A DNA stretch of 64,000 nucleotides from Alteraurantiacibacter aestuarii (GCF_009827405.1 NZ_WTYY01000001.1:248001-312000), one strand, 5' to 3'. Positions 52,856 through 62,247 are shown, counted from the first letter of the stretch. Notes: a model not told the origin generated them from the sequence alone. A program made the numbers and translations.

Positions 52856-53724
52856 CGCCAGATATGCGCGCAAGACTGCAAGCATTTGGTCCCGATCTCT
52901 CGCCAGAAATGCTCGGCGGGACACAAGCCATGATGGCGGCCATCAACAAGGGCCTGCACCCAGAGACCAAGGTCGTGCGCGATCTGTCCTATGGCCCGGA
53001 TGAGCGGCACAAGCTTGATATCTTCTCCATGCTGTCCCCCAGGGATGCACCGGTTCTGGTGTTTGTCCACGGTGGCGGTTTCGTGATGGGGGACAAGCAT
53101 ACCGAAGGCTCCCCCTTCTATTCCAACATGGGCGATTTTGCTGCCCGGCACGGCATGGTGGGGGTGACGATCACCTATCGGCTTGCCCCGGCGCACAAAT
53201 ACCCCGCCGGACCTGAAGACCTCAAGCTGGTGGTCGAATGGCTGCGTGAGAATATCGCCAGCCACGGCGGCAATCCGGACAAGATCGTGCTGGCCGGACA
53301 GTCCGCCGGGGCAACGCATGTGGCAGGCTATGTCGCGCACCGTCAGCATCATGCGGTGGAGGGCGGCGGCATTGCCGGTGCCGTTCTGATGAGCGGGATC
53401 TACGACACCATGACTGCCGAGCCCAACAGCTTTGCAGAGGCCTATTACGGCGAAGATCGCAAGGGCTGGGGGCCTGCTTCGTGCATGGCGGGCATGCTCA
53501 ATTCATCGATCCCGTTGCAGTTTTCAGTCGCCGAATTCGACCCGGACGATTTTCACCGCCAGGCAGCGCAAGTGGTGACCCAGTTCACGCAGGCGCAGGG
53601 CCGCTACCCGGAAATGCATTTCCTCTCCGGCCACAACCACCTCTCGCCCGCGCTTTCCATCGGCAGCGACCAGCTGGAGACAGAGACCATGGTGGCAGAC
53701 TTCGTGCGGCGCGTTACCCGGTGA
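52852..53724 (+). CDS. Alpha/beta hydrolase, HSL-type esterase
   Basis: 290 residues: oxyanion motif HGGGF (73-77), nucleophile Ser151 in GQSAGA and the closing [11 protein letters not shown] (base His). Family: hormone-sensitive-lipase-like carboxylesterases. Start overlaps the dehydrogenase stop by 4 bp. It may hydrolyse short aromatic esters feeding the two dehydrogenases. Confidence 0.9.
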   Translation: MTPDMRARLQAFGPDLSPEMLGGTQAMMAAINKGLHPETKVVRDLSYGPDERHKLDIFSMLSPRDAPVLVFVHGGGFVMGDKHTEGSPFYSNMGDFAARHGMVGVTITYRLAPAHKYPAGPEDLKLVVEWLRENIASHGGNPDKIVLAGQSAGATHVAGYVAHRQHHAVEGGGIAGAVLMSGIYDTMTAEPNSFAEAYYGEDRKGWGPASCMAGMLNSSIPLQFSVAEFDPDDFHRQAAQVVTQFTQAQGRYPEMHFLSGHNHLSPALSIGSDQLETETMVADFVRRVTR

Positions 53725-54080
53725 CGCGCGAGCGGGCGGACTATCAGGGCAGCTGCCATTGCGGGGCGGTGAAATTCGCCATCACCAGCGATTTCCCTGA
53801 GCTGACCACCTGCGACTGTTCGATCTGCCGCAAGAAGAATGCGCTGATGGTGCGCGTGCATGAGGATGATTTCCGCCTGCTTTCGGGTGAGGAAAGCCTG
53901 CGCGAATATCGCTTTCACACCGGCACGGCGCGGCATTTCTTCTGCGGGACCTGCGGCATCTACACCTTCCACCGCAAGCGCATGATGCCAGACAGCTATG
54001 GCGTGAATGTCTTCTGCCTGGATGATTTCGATCCCGCCGGAATCCCGCTGCGCGAAACGCACGGGACGCAGCTGCCCTGA
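53721..54080 (+). CDS. GFA/CENP-V domain protein
   Basis: 119 residues with zinc-binding cysteines in SCHCGAVKF (C12, C14), [10 protein letters not shown] and [14 protein letters not shown]. The family includes glutathione-dependent formaldehyde-activating enzyme. Starts with GTG overlapping the esterase stop by 4 bp. Formaldehyde is a known product of NTF2-type lignin lyases, so local scavenging is plausible; many GFA proteins have unrelated roles. Confidence 0.85.
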   Translation: MTRERADYQGSCHCGAVKFAITSDFPELTTCDCSICRKKNALMVRVHEDDFRLLSGEESLREYRFHTGTARHFFCGTCGIYTFHRKRMMPDSYGVNVFCLDDFDPAGIPLRETHGTQLP

Positions 54081-54082
54081 TC

Positions 54083-55363
54083 TCAGCGCAGCTGGTCGCG
54101 GAACAGATCGCGCATGGTCTGGCGCATGATCTGGTTGCTGATCGATGCGCGCTTGTCGAAAGCGTGTTCGGCCAGCGGCAGGGTGATCAGCCGCGCGGGC
54201 GCGCCAACCCTGCGGGCATTTTCAAACCAGTAATTGGCGGCATCGATCTGCACCGTTGAATCGTTGGTACCGTGCAGCACCAATGCCGGCGGCGCTTCCG
54301 GCGTCAGATATTGCACCGGGTCCAGGCTGGCATAGCGCTCAGGATATTCGCGCGGTGTGCCGCCGGTATAGAAGGATGCCATGCGCCGGGATGCGGGTGC
54401 ATATTCGAAATGCGGATTGTCGTGGAAATCGGCCACGCTGATCACCGGATAGATGGCGCCGATTGCAGCCACTTGCGCCGCTTCGCCATCGCACGACACG
54501 GGCAATGTGCCATCCGCACGGCGATAACCTGCGTTGAGGGCGAGATTGCCGCCCGCCGATTCTCCCAGGACCGCGATCCGCTTGCCATCGCCGCCCCAGC
54601 GCTGCGCATTGGAGCGGATCCATGCGAGGGCGCAGCCGATTTCGCCCAAAGTGCGATCCCAGCGATGATCGTCCTGCGTGGACAGGCCATATTCGAGCGA
54701 GATGACCAGAAAGCCCTGATCGGCGAACCAGCCCAGATCGTCTCCGCGCGTCAGATAACTCCCGCCGGTAAAGCCGCCGCCGTGGATATAGGCGAGGACT
54801 GGTGCATCGCCGGCACCACCGGCAGGCGGGTAAATGGCGAAGTCCAGCTGCTTGCCGTTGTTGTCGGTGACCGAATCCCGGATCGTCGAAACCGGCGTTC
54901 GCACAATGGCGACAGGGTCCAGCAGCGGCAGGAGAGACACGGTAACATCGTTCTGCCAGGCGACCGCCACCATCCGTGCCGCGCCTGCCAGCGACAGCAC
55001 GGTGCTGACCGCGCCCGCCGTTATCAGCACTTTCCCGGCGCCGCGACGCCAGCCGCCGAACGATGCCAGCACGATGCTGGCCAGCAGCGGAACTGCGACC
55101 ATATAGACCGTATAATGGGTGATGGCAGACGACCCGCGCGATCCCAGATAGGGGATGGACGGGAACCAGGCCCCGGCCGCGTTCAGTGCGGAGGCGATGA
55201 TTGCCACCACCGAGATTACGATCAGCACGGTGCGCACCACGAACATGGGGCGCACGCTTGCGGGCGCGGCGGCGGGGGCCTGCGTGTCCTGCGTCCCCTG
55301 CTGCGGCGCGGCCGGAAGTGTGTTCTCAATTGCCATGGTCGATCTGCTTACCGGGCCGAGCAT
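54083..55363 (-). CDS. Membrane-anchored alpha/beta hydrolase (esterase)
   Basis: 426 residues. Three hydrophobic helices in the first 130 residues (VLIVISVVAIIASAL, MVAVPLLASIVLASF, VLITAGAVSTVLSLAG) precede an HSL-type hydrolase domain with HGGGF, GESAGG and the closing base in AEHAF. The ATG at 55363 has GGGAG 7 bases upstream. It converges on the GFA gene. Location and fold suggest an ester hydrolase at the inner membrane. Confidence 0.85.
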   Translation of the reverse strand: MLGPVSRSTMAIENTLPAAPQQGTQDTQAPAAAPASVRPMFVVRTVLIVISVVAIIASALNAAGAWFPSIPYLGSRGSSAITHYTVYMVAVPLLASIVLASFGGWRRGAGKVLITAGAVSTVLSLAGAARMVAVAWQNDVTVSLLPLLDPVAIVRTPVSTIRDSVTDNNGKQLDFAIYPPAGGAGDAPVLAYIHGGGFTGGSYLTRGDDLGWFADQGFLVISLEYGLSTQDDHRWDRTLGEIGCALAWIRSNAQRWGGDGKRIAVLGESAGGNLALNAGYRRADGTLPVSCDGEAAQVAAIGAIYPVISVADFHDNPHFEYAPASRRMASFYTGGTPREYPERYASLDPVQYLTPEAPPALVLHGTNDSTVQIDAANYWFENARRVGAPARLITLPLAEHAFDKRASISNQIMRQTMRDLFRDQLR

Positions 55364-55508
55364 TAGCGCACTCCCGTCAGCATTTGGTTAAACCGGCCCG
55401 GCGGGCGCATTTTGCCCGCAGCATTTCATGGACAGCGGCGGCGGATGGCGTAATCTGGTGCAATCAAGGCCGGCACATTCCGACCGGCCACAAGGCAGGA
55501 GAATGCAT

Positions 55509-55697
55509 GTGTTCGTAAAATTCGTAAGCGTCGACAGGGTCCCGGTCGTCGTCAACGCGTCGCAGGTCTCCTTCATCTCCTCGGTCGAGGACGGAACGCG
55601 CATCCGCTTTGGCGAAGGGCGCAGCGTCACGGTGACCGAGCCGATGGATGAAGTGCTCCACCGGCTCGACCAGACGCATCAATTGCCCAAGATTTAG
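55509..55697 (+). CDS. Small protein of unknown function (62 aa)
   Basis: Starts FVKFVSVDRVPVVVNASQVSFISS and ends RLDQTHQLPKI. AGGAG at 55497-55501 is 7 bases from the GTG at 55509 but only 1 base from the ATG at 55503, so the GTG is preferred. A short beta-rich protein with a charged middle; similar small proteins in alphaproteobacteria are uncharacterised. Confidence 0.6.
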   Translation: MFVKFVSVDRVPVVVNASQVSFISSVEDGTRIRFGEGRSVTVTEPMDEVLHRLDQTHQLPKI

Positions 55698-55715
55698 GCC
55701 GAAACCCGCTAACGA

Positions 55716-56039
55716 TCAGACCTTGCGCGCGCAGTCTATGCACAAGGCGGCTTCGGGCCGCGCGGCAAGGCGATTGGCGGAGATATCATCGCCGCACTGC
55801 ATGCAGGTGCCATAGCTGCCGTCTTCCACCCGCAGCAGGGCGCGCCGGGTCGAGGCGACATCGCGTGAGACGATGGCCGCCTGGCCTTCCAGCGATTCGT
55901 CATCTTCCATCTGCACCGCGCGTTCGGATGAATCGGGATCGAGCGGTTCGGCCAGATCGCGCTCAATATGGCTCAGGCGCGTTTCGAGTTCGGCCAGCTG
56001 CGCTTCCAGCACGGCCTTGGCCTTGGTCAGATCAGTCAT
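55716..56039 (-). CDS. DksA/TraR-family zinc-finger protein
   Basis: 107 residues: a coiled coil (MTDLTKAKAVLEAQLAELETRL...) and a C4 zinc finger (CMQCGDDISANRL...CIDCARK). Such proteins bind the RNA polymerase secondary channel. The ATG at 56039 is 9 bases from AGGAG; an ATG at 56045 is only 3 bases away. It follows the second dioxygenase by 12 bp and is cotranscribed, an odd pairing for a catabolic operon. Confidence 0.9.
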   Translation of the reverse strand: MTDLTKAKAVLEAQLAELETRLSHIERDLAEPLDPDSSERAVQMEDDESLEGQAAIVSRDVASTRRALLRVEDGSYGTCMQCGDDISANRLAARPEAALCIDCARKV

Positions 56040-56051
56040 TCCCATATTCTC

Positions 56052-57455
56052 CTATGCGGGCATCCAGCAGCCGTGAAACGCCATCGGCTGGGCAAAAGGC
56101 AGTTTGATTGTGGCGAGTGGCGGACGGCTGACATCATTGCCATCCAGAATCAGCAGATCCATGCGCTTTTCCGCCATGCGGTCAACCGCGACAAGCACGA
56201 AACCATCGCCTTCGGCGCTATAGGCAGAGCGCGGCACGAACAGCGGTTCCTGCGATGCGGCGCCTTCCAGCTCATGCACTTTGACCTCGCCTGTCTCCCA
56301 GTCGATCTGGCCGATGCCCATCTGCGGGAAATCGCGCAGGGCAAAATAGCCGGTGCGATATTTCTCCATCGCGAAGCGGTCATCGATGCGGGGCATGTCG
56401 CCCAGCGCGCCATTGACCGGGTGCAGTGAAACCGCCTCACTATCGGGCTTGGAAAGATCGAACACGATGCGGGTGATCTGGGTGATGGTTTCCGCCGGGG
56501 CAGGCTGGTTGCCGTGCTTGTCCTTGAAGAAGCTGAAGCAGTTTCCGGGCGAACACGGCGTATCGATGATGACTTTGGTGCCCTCGCTATAGGCGTTCAT
56601 CACATGGCCCATCACGATGCCGGGAATATCGAACCAGCGCATCTGATCGGGCGTGCCACCGCGCGGCATGATCCCCCATTTGCTCGGCAGGTCAGGATCG
56701 TACTGGTAATAATCGCCGCCCGCCCGCAGCCGCGCATCGCTGGCGGTCAGCGGCATGATCGGGAAGATCAGGTGCTCGCGCGTCACGCCCCAGTCATGGC
56801 TCAGGCCGGGATAGGGGGTGTGGAACCAGTTCTCGCGGATCAGCCTGCCCGACTTGTCGAACACGTGCAGGCTGGCATCGGTGGTCGGCTCTCCGCCGGC
56901 AAAAACCCCGTAGCTCCACCATTCGCCGGTCTTGGGATCGATCTTGGGATGGGCGGTCAATGCGGTCGACTTCAGCGTGCCGAACTCGCCGATCTCCAGC
57001 GTGTCGAGCGTTTGCGGATCGAGCCTGTAGGGCCGCGAATCCTCGCGCAGGGCGTACAGCTCGCCGTGGTGAGCAAAGGCATAGGTGTTGCCGGTGTTGT
57101 CACGGTTGGGGAGGTTGGAGACGCTTTCATCGTCGGAATACTTGTTGCGATAGGCACCGTACAGCCGCCGCCGCGCCTCCCGCTCCGCCTTCAGGCGCTG
57201 GGTCTGCACGTAGCGGCTGCGATAGCTGACATGGCCATTGTCGAAGCGGAACATGGAGAACATGCCATCGCCGTTGAGGATGATGTCATCCTCCAGCGTG
57301 GGGAACTGGCGATCACCGCCGGTGCGATAATAGGCACCCTGCAACTCGGCCGGAATTTCGCCTTCCACTTCGCATTCAAAGACATCGGCTTCAAAACGCA
57401 TCGGCATGCGCTTTTGCAGGCCGAAACTGTGAAAGGCCTGAAATACTTCCGGCAT
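56052..57455 (-). CDS. Carotenoid-oxygenase family dioxygenase, second copy
   Basis: 467 residues. Iron ligands H169, H220, H284 and H461 (AHPKI, SHDWG, GHVMNAY, FHGCW) are conserved. Tyr102 matches the phenol-binding Tyr, but Arg137 replaces the Lys of typical lignostilbene dioxygenases (compare Lys134 of the copy at 27217). GGGAGAGAG precedes the ATG at 57455. It is divergent from an NTF2-like lyase gene, the arrangement I recall for the lsdD-ldpA pair of Novosphingobium. It may cleave the stilbene that the lyase makes. Confidence 0.86.
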   Translation of the reverse strand: MPEVFQAFHSFGLQKRMPMRFEADVFECEVEGEIPAELQGAYYRTGGDRQFPTLEDDIILNGDGMFSMFRFDNGHVSYRSRYVQTQRLKAEREARRRLYGAYRNKYSDDESVSNLPNRDNTGNTYAFAHHGELYALREDSRPYRLDPQTLDTLEIGEFGTLKSTALTAHPKIDPKTGEWWSYGVFAGGEPTTDASLHVFDKSGRLIRENWFHTPYPGLSHDWGVTREHLIFPIMPLTASDARLRAGGDYYQYDPDLPSKWGIMPRGGTPDQMRWFDIPGIVMGHVMNAYSEGTKVIIDTPCSPGNCFSFFKDKHGNQPAPAETITQITRIVFDLSKPDSEAVSLHPVNGALGDMPRIDDRFAMEKYRTGYFALRDFPQMGIGQIDWETGEVKVHELEGAASQEPLFVPRSAYSAEGDGFVLVAVDRMAEKRMDLLILDGNDVSRPPLATIKLPFAQPMAFHGCWMPA

Positions 57456-57497
57456 CGCTCTCTCCCTTGTGATAGCCCGTGATTCAAATAGCATTAG

Positions 57498-57520
57498 GCG
57501 CGCAAATCAAGCGCGCATTT
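57498..57520. promoter_or_regulatory. Paired GCGCGC boxes in the dioxygenase/NTF2-lyase promoter
   Basis: GCGCGCAAAT (57498-57507) and GCGCGCATTT (57511-57520) repeat with a 13-bp period in the 81-bp divergent promoter. Either an operator for both genes or chance; no TAACR site is present here. Confidence 0.35.
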
Positions 57521-57536
57521 GACGGGAGGCAAATTG

Positions 57537-58094
57537 ATGAACCAGCCGTGCTGGCCAGATGGGGTGCCGCAGATCATGCCGGCGGACGACCGCGGGGAGA
57601 TAGAGGAGCTTTATGCCCGCTATGCCTGGGGCATCGATCTGGCGGATGAGGAACAGGCGATCGGCACTTTCGCCCGCGATGCCGAATTCGATCACCTGTG
57701 GCAGGGCAAGGTGAAGGGCCATGATGCCATTCGCGAGAATCTGCGCAGCCTTTGGTACGATCGCCAGCACTGGTGGTATGGCCGCCAGCACCTGATGAGC
57801 CAGTTCATCATGGACCCGCATGAAGAAGGCGCGCGGGTGCGGTGCTTTTTCCAGATCATCCAGTGGAACGCCGATTACCGCACCAATTTCGTGTTCGGCA
57901 TCGGCACGCGCGACGATCGGCTGATCCGCGAAGACGGGCGCTGGAAGTTCTGGCGCCTGACGGTCAATGCATGGACCGATGTGGACCAGATCCCGTGGAA
58001 GGGGGAGCGCACCTTGCCCCAGCGCCCGCCCTACCGCAGCGAACCTGCCGACACGCGGCCTTTTCACGAACAGTCACAGGACAAGTTCGCCTGA
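57537..58094 (+). CDS. NTF2-fold protein, candidate LdpA-type diarylpropane lyase
   Basis: 185 residues: ADDRGEIEELYARYAWGIDLADEEQAIGTFARDAEFDHLWQ and HWWYGRQHLMSQFIMDPHEEGARVRCFFQII, then GRWKFWRLTVNAWT. The pattern and length fit the NTF2-like enzymes that release formaldehyde from diarylpropane-diols to give lignostilbenes (LdpA, from memory). Gene order with the dioxygenase opposite supports that role. GGGAGG lies 7 bases before the ATG. An ordinary SnoaL-like protein remains possible; no catalytic residues could be fixed. Confidence 0.6.
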   Translation: MNQPCWPDGVPQIMPADDRGEIEELYARYAWGIDLADEEQAIGTFARDAEFDHLWQGKVKGHDAIRENLRSLWYDRQHWWYGRQHLMSQFIMDPHEEGARVRCFFQIIQWNADYRTNFVFGIGTRDDRLIREDGRWKFWRLTVNAWTDVDQIPWKGERTLPQRPPYRSEPADTRPFHEQSQDKFA

Positions 58095-58151
58095 AGGTTA
58101 GGGGTGCAGGGTAAGGAGCGCGGACGGCCCGGCTATATGGCTGTTCGCGCC

Positions 58152-58481
58152 TTACTTCTTGTCCTTCTGACCCGGAATTCTGGCCAGCTTGCGCTTCTTG
58201 CCGCCTGATTTCCCGGAGGCGGACGCCTTCTTCTTCTTCTTTTTCTTCCCGGTTTCAGCAGACTTTGCCAGCACCGCCTCTGCCAGACGGCGCACCGTGG
58301 AAACCTTGGGGCGAAAATCGCGCGCCAGCACGCCCTTGGCCAGTGCTTTCACATCCAGCGAATCCTGATCCACGGCGGTAGCGGCTGCGGCTGCGGGGGC
58401 GGCTTCAGGGGCGGCTTCAGGGGCGGGGGGCAGCGTATCATTCGCTGCATGTGGAGCCTGGGTCGATGCCTTTGAAACCAT
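58152..58481 (-). CDS. Small lysine-rich hypothetical protein
   Basis: 109 residues: Ala/Pro-rich N-terminal part (APEAAPEAAPAAAAATA), a conserved-looking segment LDVKALAKGVLARDFRPKVSTVRRLAEAVLA, and a Lys-rich tail (GKKKKKKKASASGKSGG). Probably a nucleic-acid-binding protein. The ATG at 58481 follows GAGGACA. Unrelated to the genes around it. Confidence 0.6.
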   Translation of the reverse strand: MVSKASTQAPHAANDTLPPAPEAAPEAAPAAAAATAVDQDSLDVKALAKGVLARDFRPKVSTVRRLAEAVLAKSAETGKKKKKKKASASGKSGGKKRKLARIPGQKDKK

Positions 58482-58603
58482 GTCTGTCCTCGATGAATAG
58501 GTGGTCGCACAGCAGACCTGTTTTGCGCAGGCCCTGCAACAATTGCGTAACATGGTCACAAAAATGTCAAGGAGTCCTCACCCGCAACTCCGGCGGGGAG
58601 CGG

Positions 58604-60103
58604 TCAGGCCTGGCCGATGCGCAGTTCAGGTTCGCAATTGAGCCACAGCGCCAGCGTCTTGAGATCGGATTGCACGCTGTCCGATGCCAGCTGTTCGCGG
58701 CTTTCGTCCAGCCACAGCACCAACCTGCCATCGTCGCGGGTGAGGCGGCTGGTGAGCATGGAGGCACGCGATCCCGCGCCGATCCGGCGGCACAGGCGGA
58801 ACGCCAGCCCCCATCCCGCCGCCTCGCGCAGTTCCTCCTCCTCCGCCAGTTGCAGCAGTTCCAGCGTGGGTTCGGGCTTGCCGCAAGCCCCGCGCAGGGC
58901 AGCGCCGATGATCGCGCGGCCCTTGTGATCAAGGCCCAGCCAGCGCTTGTCCATCGCCCAGTCGAACGAATGCCGCAGCCGCATGTTCGGCTCCAGCCGC
59001 GCCTGCGCCATCGCCAGCATGATCGATGCCATGCGCAGCCGCTCCAGCGCCTTGTCATTGCCCGCCACCACGCCCGAAGTCCAACCCGCGATCATCGCCG
59101 CAGCGCTGAGCGAGGCGCCGCGCGGAGCCACGAAATGGGCGATAGCGGCCAGCAGCGGATCCTGCTCGCGCGCGGCGGGTTCCAGCTGTTGGAACAGCAG
59201 GCCTTCGCGCAGGCCCCATGATGAAATCACGATGCCATCGGGCTTGAGCGTGGAGAGGATCACCCGCAGCATGGCCGCGGCATCGGGCAGGCCCGCAGCG
59301 CGTGAAGAGGATATTCCGCTGATCGAACTGAGCTGCGCGGGCTGCATCTGCATCAGCTTGCGGGCGACCTTCTCCGCCTCCTCGTTGGAAAGGCAATAGG
59401 CTTGCGGATCGGAAAGCGGATATTTGCTGCGGTACATGGAAAAGGCGGCAAAGGCGCGCCACGTCCCGCCCACCAGATACAGCGGGCCATCCAGATGCCG
59501 GGCCCAGTCCGCGCCGACCAGCTCCTTGTTCACCGCCTTGCGGAACGCTGCCTCACCCTTTTCGCGCAGGGCAGGCAGGCGCAATGTGCCCAGCGGCAGG
59601 GATACGCCATCATGGCTGGTGCCATCGCCGATGGCCACCAGTTCCAGGCTGCCACCGCCAAGATCGGCCACCACGCCCTGTGCGCCGGGAAAGGCACCGA
59701 TCACGCCATAGGCTGAAATAGTGGCCTCTTCCTCACCCGTCAGCAGGCGCGGTTGCAGGCCAAGCGCGCGCACCCGTTCGAGAAACTCGAGGCCGTTGCG
59801 GGCATCGCGCACCGCTGCGGTTGCCACCACCTGCACATCGCGCACATCAATATCGGAAAGGATCGCGGCAAAGCGGGCCAGCCCCGAGAGCGCCAGATCC
59901 ATCGCCTTGTCCGGCATGGAGCCGGTGGATGCCAGGTCGCGGCCCAGCTTGGCGGTGACTTTTTCGTTCAGCCAGACGTTGGGTGCGCGGCGCGATCCGG
60001 AATAGATCACCAGACGCACCGTGTTGGAACCGATATCGATGACTGCACGATCGGGCCGGTCACCTACCCCGCCATTCAGCGTGCCCCTGCGGATAGCTGT
60101 CAC
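58604..60103 (-). CDS. ppx: Exopolyphosphatase/pppGpp phosphohydrolase
   Basis: 499 residues of the Ppx/GppA ASKHA family: VIDIGSNTVRLVIY (about 21-34), VVADLGGGSLELV (about 143-155) and a C-terminal HD-like region. Cleaves polyphosphate, or pppGpp. Starts with GTG overlapping the ppk stop by 4 bases. With ppk it sets the polyphosphate pool. Confidence 0.92.
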   Translation of the reverse strand: MTAIRRGTLNGGVGDRPDRAVIDIGSNTVRLVIYSGSRRAPNVWLNEKVTAKLGRDLASTGSMPDKAMDLALSGLARFAAILSDIDVRDVQVVATAAVRDARNGLEFLERVRALGLQPRLLTGEEEATISAYGVIGAFPGAQGVVADLGGGSLELVAIGDGTSHDGVSLPLGTLRLPALREKGEAAFRKAVNKELVGADWARHLDGPLYLVGGTWRAFAAFSMYRSKYPLSDPQAYCLSNEEAEKVARKLMQMQPAQLSSISGISSSRAAGLPDAAAMLRVILSTLKPDGIVISSWGLREGLLFQQLEPAAREQDPLLAAIAHFVAPRGASLSAAAMIAGWTSGVVAGNDKALERLRMASIMLAMAQARLEPNMRLRHSFDWAMDKRWLGLDHKGRAIIGAALRGACGKPEPTLELLQLAEEEELREAAGWGLAFRLCRRIGAGSRASMLTSRLTRDDGRLVLWLDESREQLASDSVQSDLKTLALWLNCEPELRIGQA

Positions 60104-62247
60104 ATGCCGCCCTTGCGCAGCGTCAGTTTGGGAATGCGGCTGTCCTTGAGAGCGCCGCCGCGACCGGAGAGGGATGGATTGACCATGAAATATTCGTGGC
60201 AGTTGAACGGCTCGCCGTCATCCTCCACGCGTTCATATTCCCCGGTTTCCCCATCCAGCAGCCAGCTTTGCTCGGTATCCAGCAAATTGGCCAGCAGCAC
60301 CTGTTCCAGCACCTGATCGTGCACGGTGGGATTGGTGATCGGCACCAGCGTTTCCACCCGGCGGTTGAGGTTGCGGCTCATCGCGTCGGCGCTGGAGATA
60401 TAGATCTTCGCCTGATCGCTGGGCAGCGGCTCGCCGCCCGCAAAGGCCCAGATACGGCTGTGTTCCAGAAAGCGCCCGATGATCGATTTCACGCTGATAT
60501 TGTCAGACAGGCCGGGTACACCGGGACGCAGGCAACAGATGCCGCGCACCACCAGCACAATCCGCACCCCCGCCTGACTGGCCTCGTAAAACCGGTCTAT
60601 GATGCCTTTTTCAGTCAGCGAATTGAGCTTTACCCAGATCGCGGCGGGCCGTCCGGCCTGTGCATTGGCGATCTCATTATCGATATTCTCATAAAGCTTC
60701 TCGCGCAGGTTCAGCGGCGAGATGGCAATGCGTTCAAGGTCCGGAGGCTCGACATAGCCGGTGATGAAATTGAACAGGCGCGAGGCATCGCGGCCGAATG
60801 CCGGATCGGCGGTGAAATACGACAGGTCGGTGTAAATCTTGGTGGTCACCGGGTGGTAATTGCCGGTGCCGAAATGGCAGTATGTGCGGTATCCGCCGTC
60901 TTCCGCGCGCACGACCATGGAAATCTTGGCGTGGGTTTTCCAGTCCACGAAGCCATAGATCACCTGCACGCCCGATCGTTCCAGCTCGCCCGCCCATTTG
61001 AGGTTCTGTTCTTCGTCAAAACGGGCCTTCAGTTCGACCACGGCAGTGACCGATTTGCCCGCCTCGGCAGCGGCGCACAGCGCATTGATGACGGGCGATT
61101 GCTGACCGGCGCGATAAAGCGCCTGCTTGATCGAAACCACCGCCGGATCGGCGGCCGCCTGGCGCAGGAAATCGACCACCACTTCGAAGCTTTCATAGGG
61201 GTGGTGGACCACGATGTCCTTTTCGCGAATGGCGGCGAAGCAATCGCCGTCATGTTCCATCACGCGTTCGGGATAGCGGGGTGTGTAGGGGGTGAATTTC
61301 AGGTCCGGGCGGTCTTCGTCGACCACGCTGGCAAGGCCGGCAATGCCCAGCATGCCTTCGGTATTGGTGACCAGCGCCTGTTCCAGCCCCAGCCTGTCAC
61401 GCAGCAATTCCTCCGCGGCGGCATCGAAGCTTTCGTCGATCTCCAGCATGATCACCTGTCCGCGGCGGCGGCGCTGGATGGCGCTGCGGAAATAGCGGAC
61501 CAGGTCTTCTGCCTCTTCCTCCACTTCGATATCGCTGTCGCGCAGCAGGCGGAAAACGCCGTCTCCCTCTATCCGGAAGCCGGGGAACAGCAGTGTGGCG
61601 AAACGGCAGATCAGGCGTTCTATGGCGACATAGATCGCTTCCTCGCCCGGCACGCGGATGAAACGCGGCAGGGCAGAGGGGATCAGCACCATTTCCACCA
61701 ACTGGCTGCCATCTTCCTCACGCACAAGGTTGAACAGCGCGCCAATGCCGAGGTTGGAAACGAACGGGAAGGGATGCGCCGGGTCGATCGCCTGCGGCGT
61801 GATCACCGGCATGATGTGATCGAGGAAATAGCGCCGCAGCCAGTTCTCCGCCTCGGTATCGATACGGTCTTCGCCCTTGATGTGGATGCCGTTGGCTTCC
61901 AGCAGCGGGCGCAATTCCGAAAGCGTGCGCTGCTGCATCGTTTCCAGTTCGCGCACCTTGGCGTTGATCGCCGCCAGTTGCTGGCTGGGGGTCTTGCCGT
62001 CGATCGAAACCTGGCCCACGCCGGATCGCACCTGTCCGGCCAGTCCGGCCACGCGGATCATCATGAATTCATCGAGATTGCTGCCCGAAATGGACAGGAA
62101 GCGCAGCCGCTCCAGCAGCGGATAGGCGGGATTGCATGCCTCTGCCAGCACGCGCTCATTGAACGAAAGCCAGCTCAGCTCGCGGTTGAAATAGCGGTCT
62201 TCCGGGCTCAGCCGGTCCGCTGCCGTGGTGTGGGGGGCGGTGCTCAT
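60100..62247 (-). CDS. ppk: Polyphosphate kinase 1
   Basis: 715 residues: N-terminal helical domain (RYFNRELSWLSFNERVLAEA), then the phospholipase-D-like catalytic domains. YCHFGTGNYHPVTTKIYTDLSYFT holds the phosphorylated His. The C-terminal part has SADAMSRNLNRRVETLVPI. PPK1 makes polyphosphate from ATP. Downstream ppx overlaps it, the usual ppk-ppx operon. Length is normal. Confidence 0.96.
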   Translation of the reverse strand: MSTAPHTTAADRLSPEDRYFNRELSWLSFNERVLAEACNPAYPLLERLRFLSISGSNLDEFMMIRVAGLAGQVRSGVGQVSIDGKTPSQQLAAINAKVRELETMQQRTLSELRPLLEANGIHIKGEDRIDTEAENWLRRYFLDHIMPVITPQAIDPAHPFPFVSNLGIGALFNLVREEDGSQLVEMVLIPSALPRFIRVPGEEAIYVAIERLICRFATLLFPGFRIEGDGVFRLLRDSDIEVEEEAEDLVRYFRSAIQRRRRGQVIMLEIDESFDAAAEELLRDRLGLEQALVTNTEGMLGIAGLASVVDEDRPDLKFTPYTPRYPERVMEHDGDCFAAIREKDIVVHHPYESFEVVVDFLRQAAADPAVVSIKQALYRAGQQSPVINALCAAAEAGKSVTAVVELKARFDEEQNLKWAGELERSGVQVIYGFVDWKTHAKISMVVRAEDGGYRTYCHFGTGNYHPVTTKIYTDLSYFTADPAFGRDASRLFNFITGYVEPPDLERIAISPLNLREKLYENIDNEIANAQAGRPAAIWVKLNSLTEKGIIDRFYEASQAGVRIVLVVRGICCLRPGVPGLSDNISVKSIIGRFLEHSRIWAFAGGEPLPSDQAKIYISSADAMSRNLNRRVETLVPITNPTVHDQVLEQVLLANLLDTEQSWLLDGETGEYERVEDDGEPFNCHEYFMVNPSLSGRGGALKDSRIPKLTLRKGGM

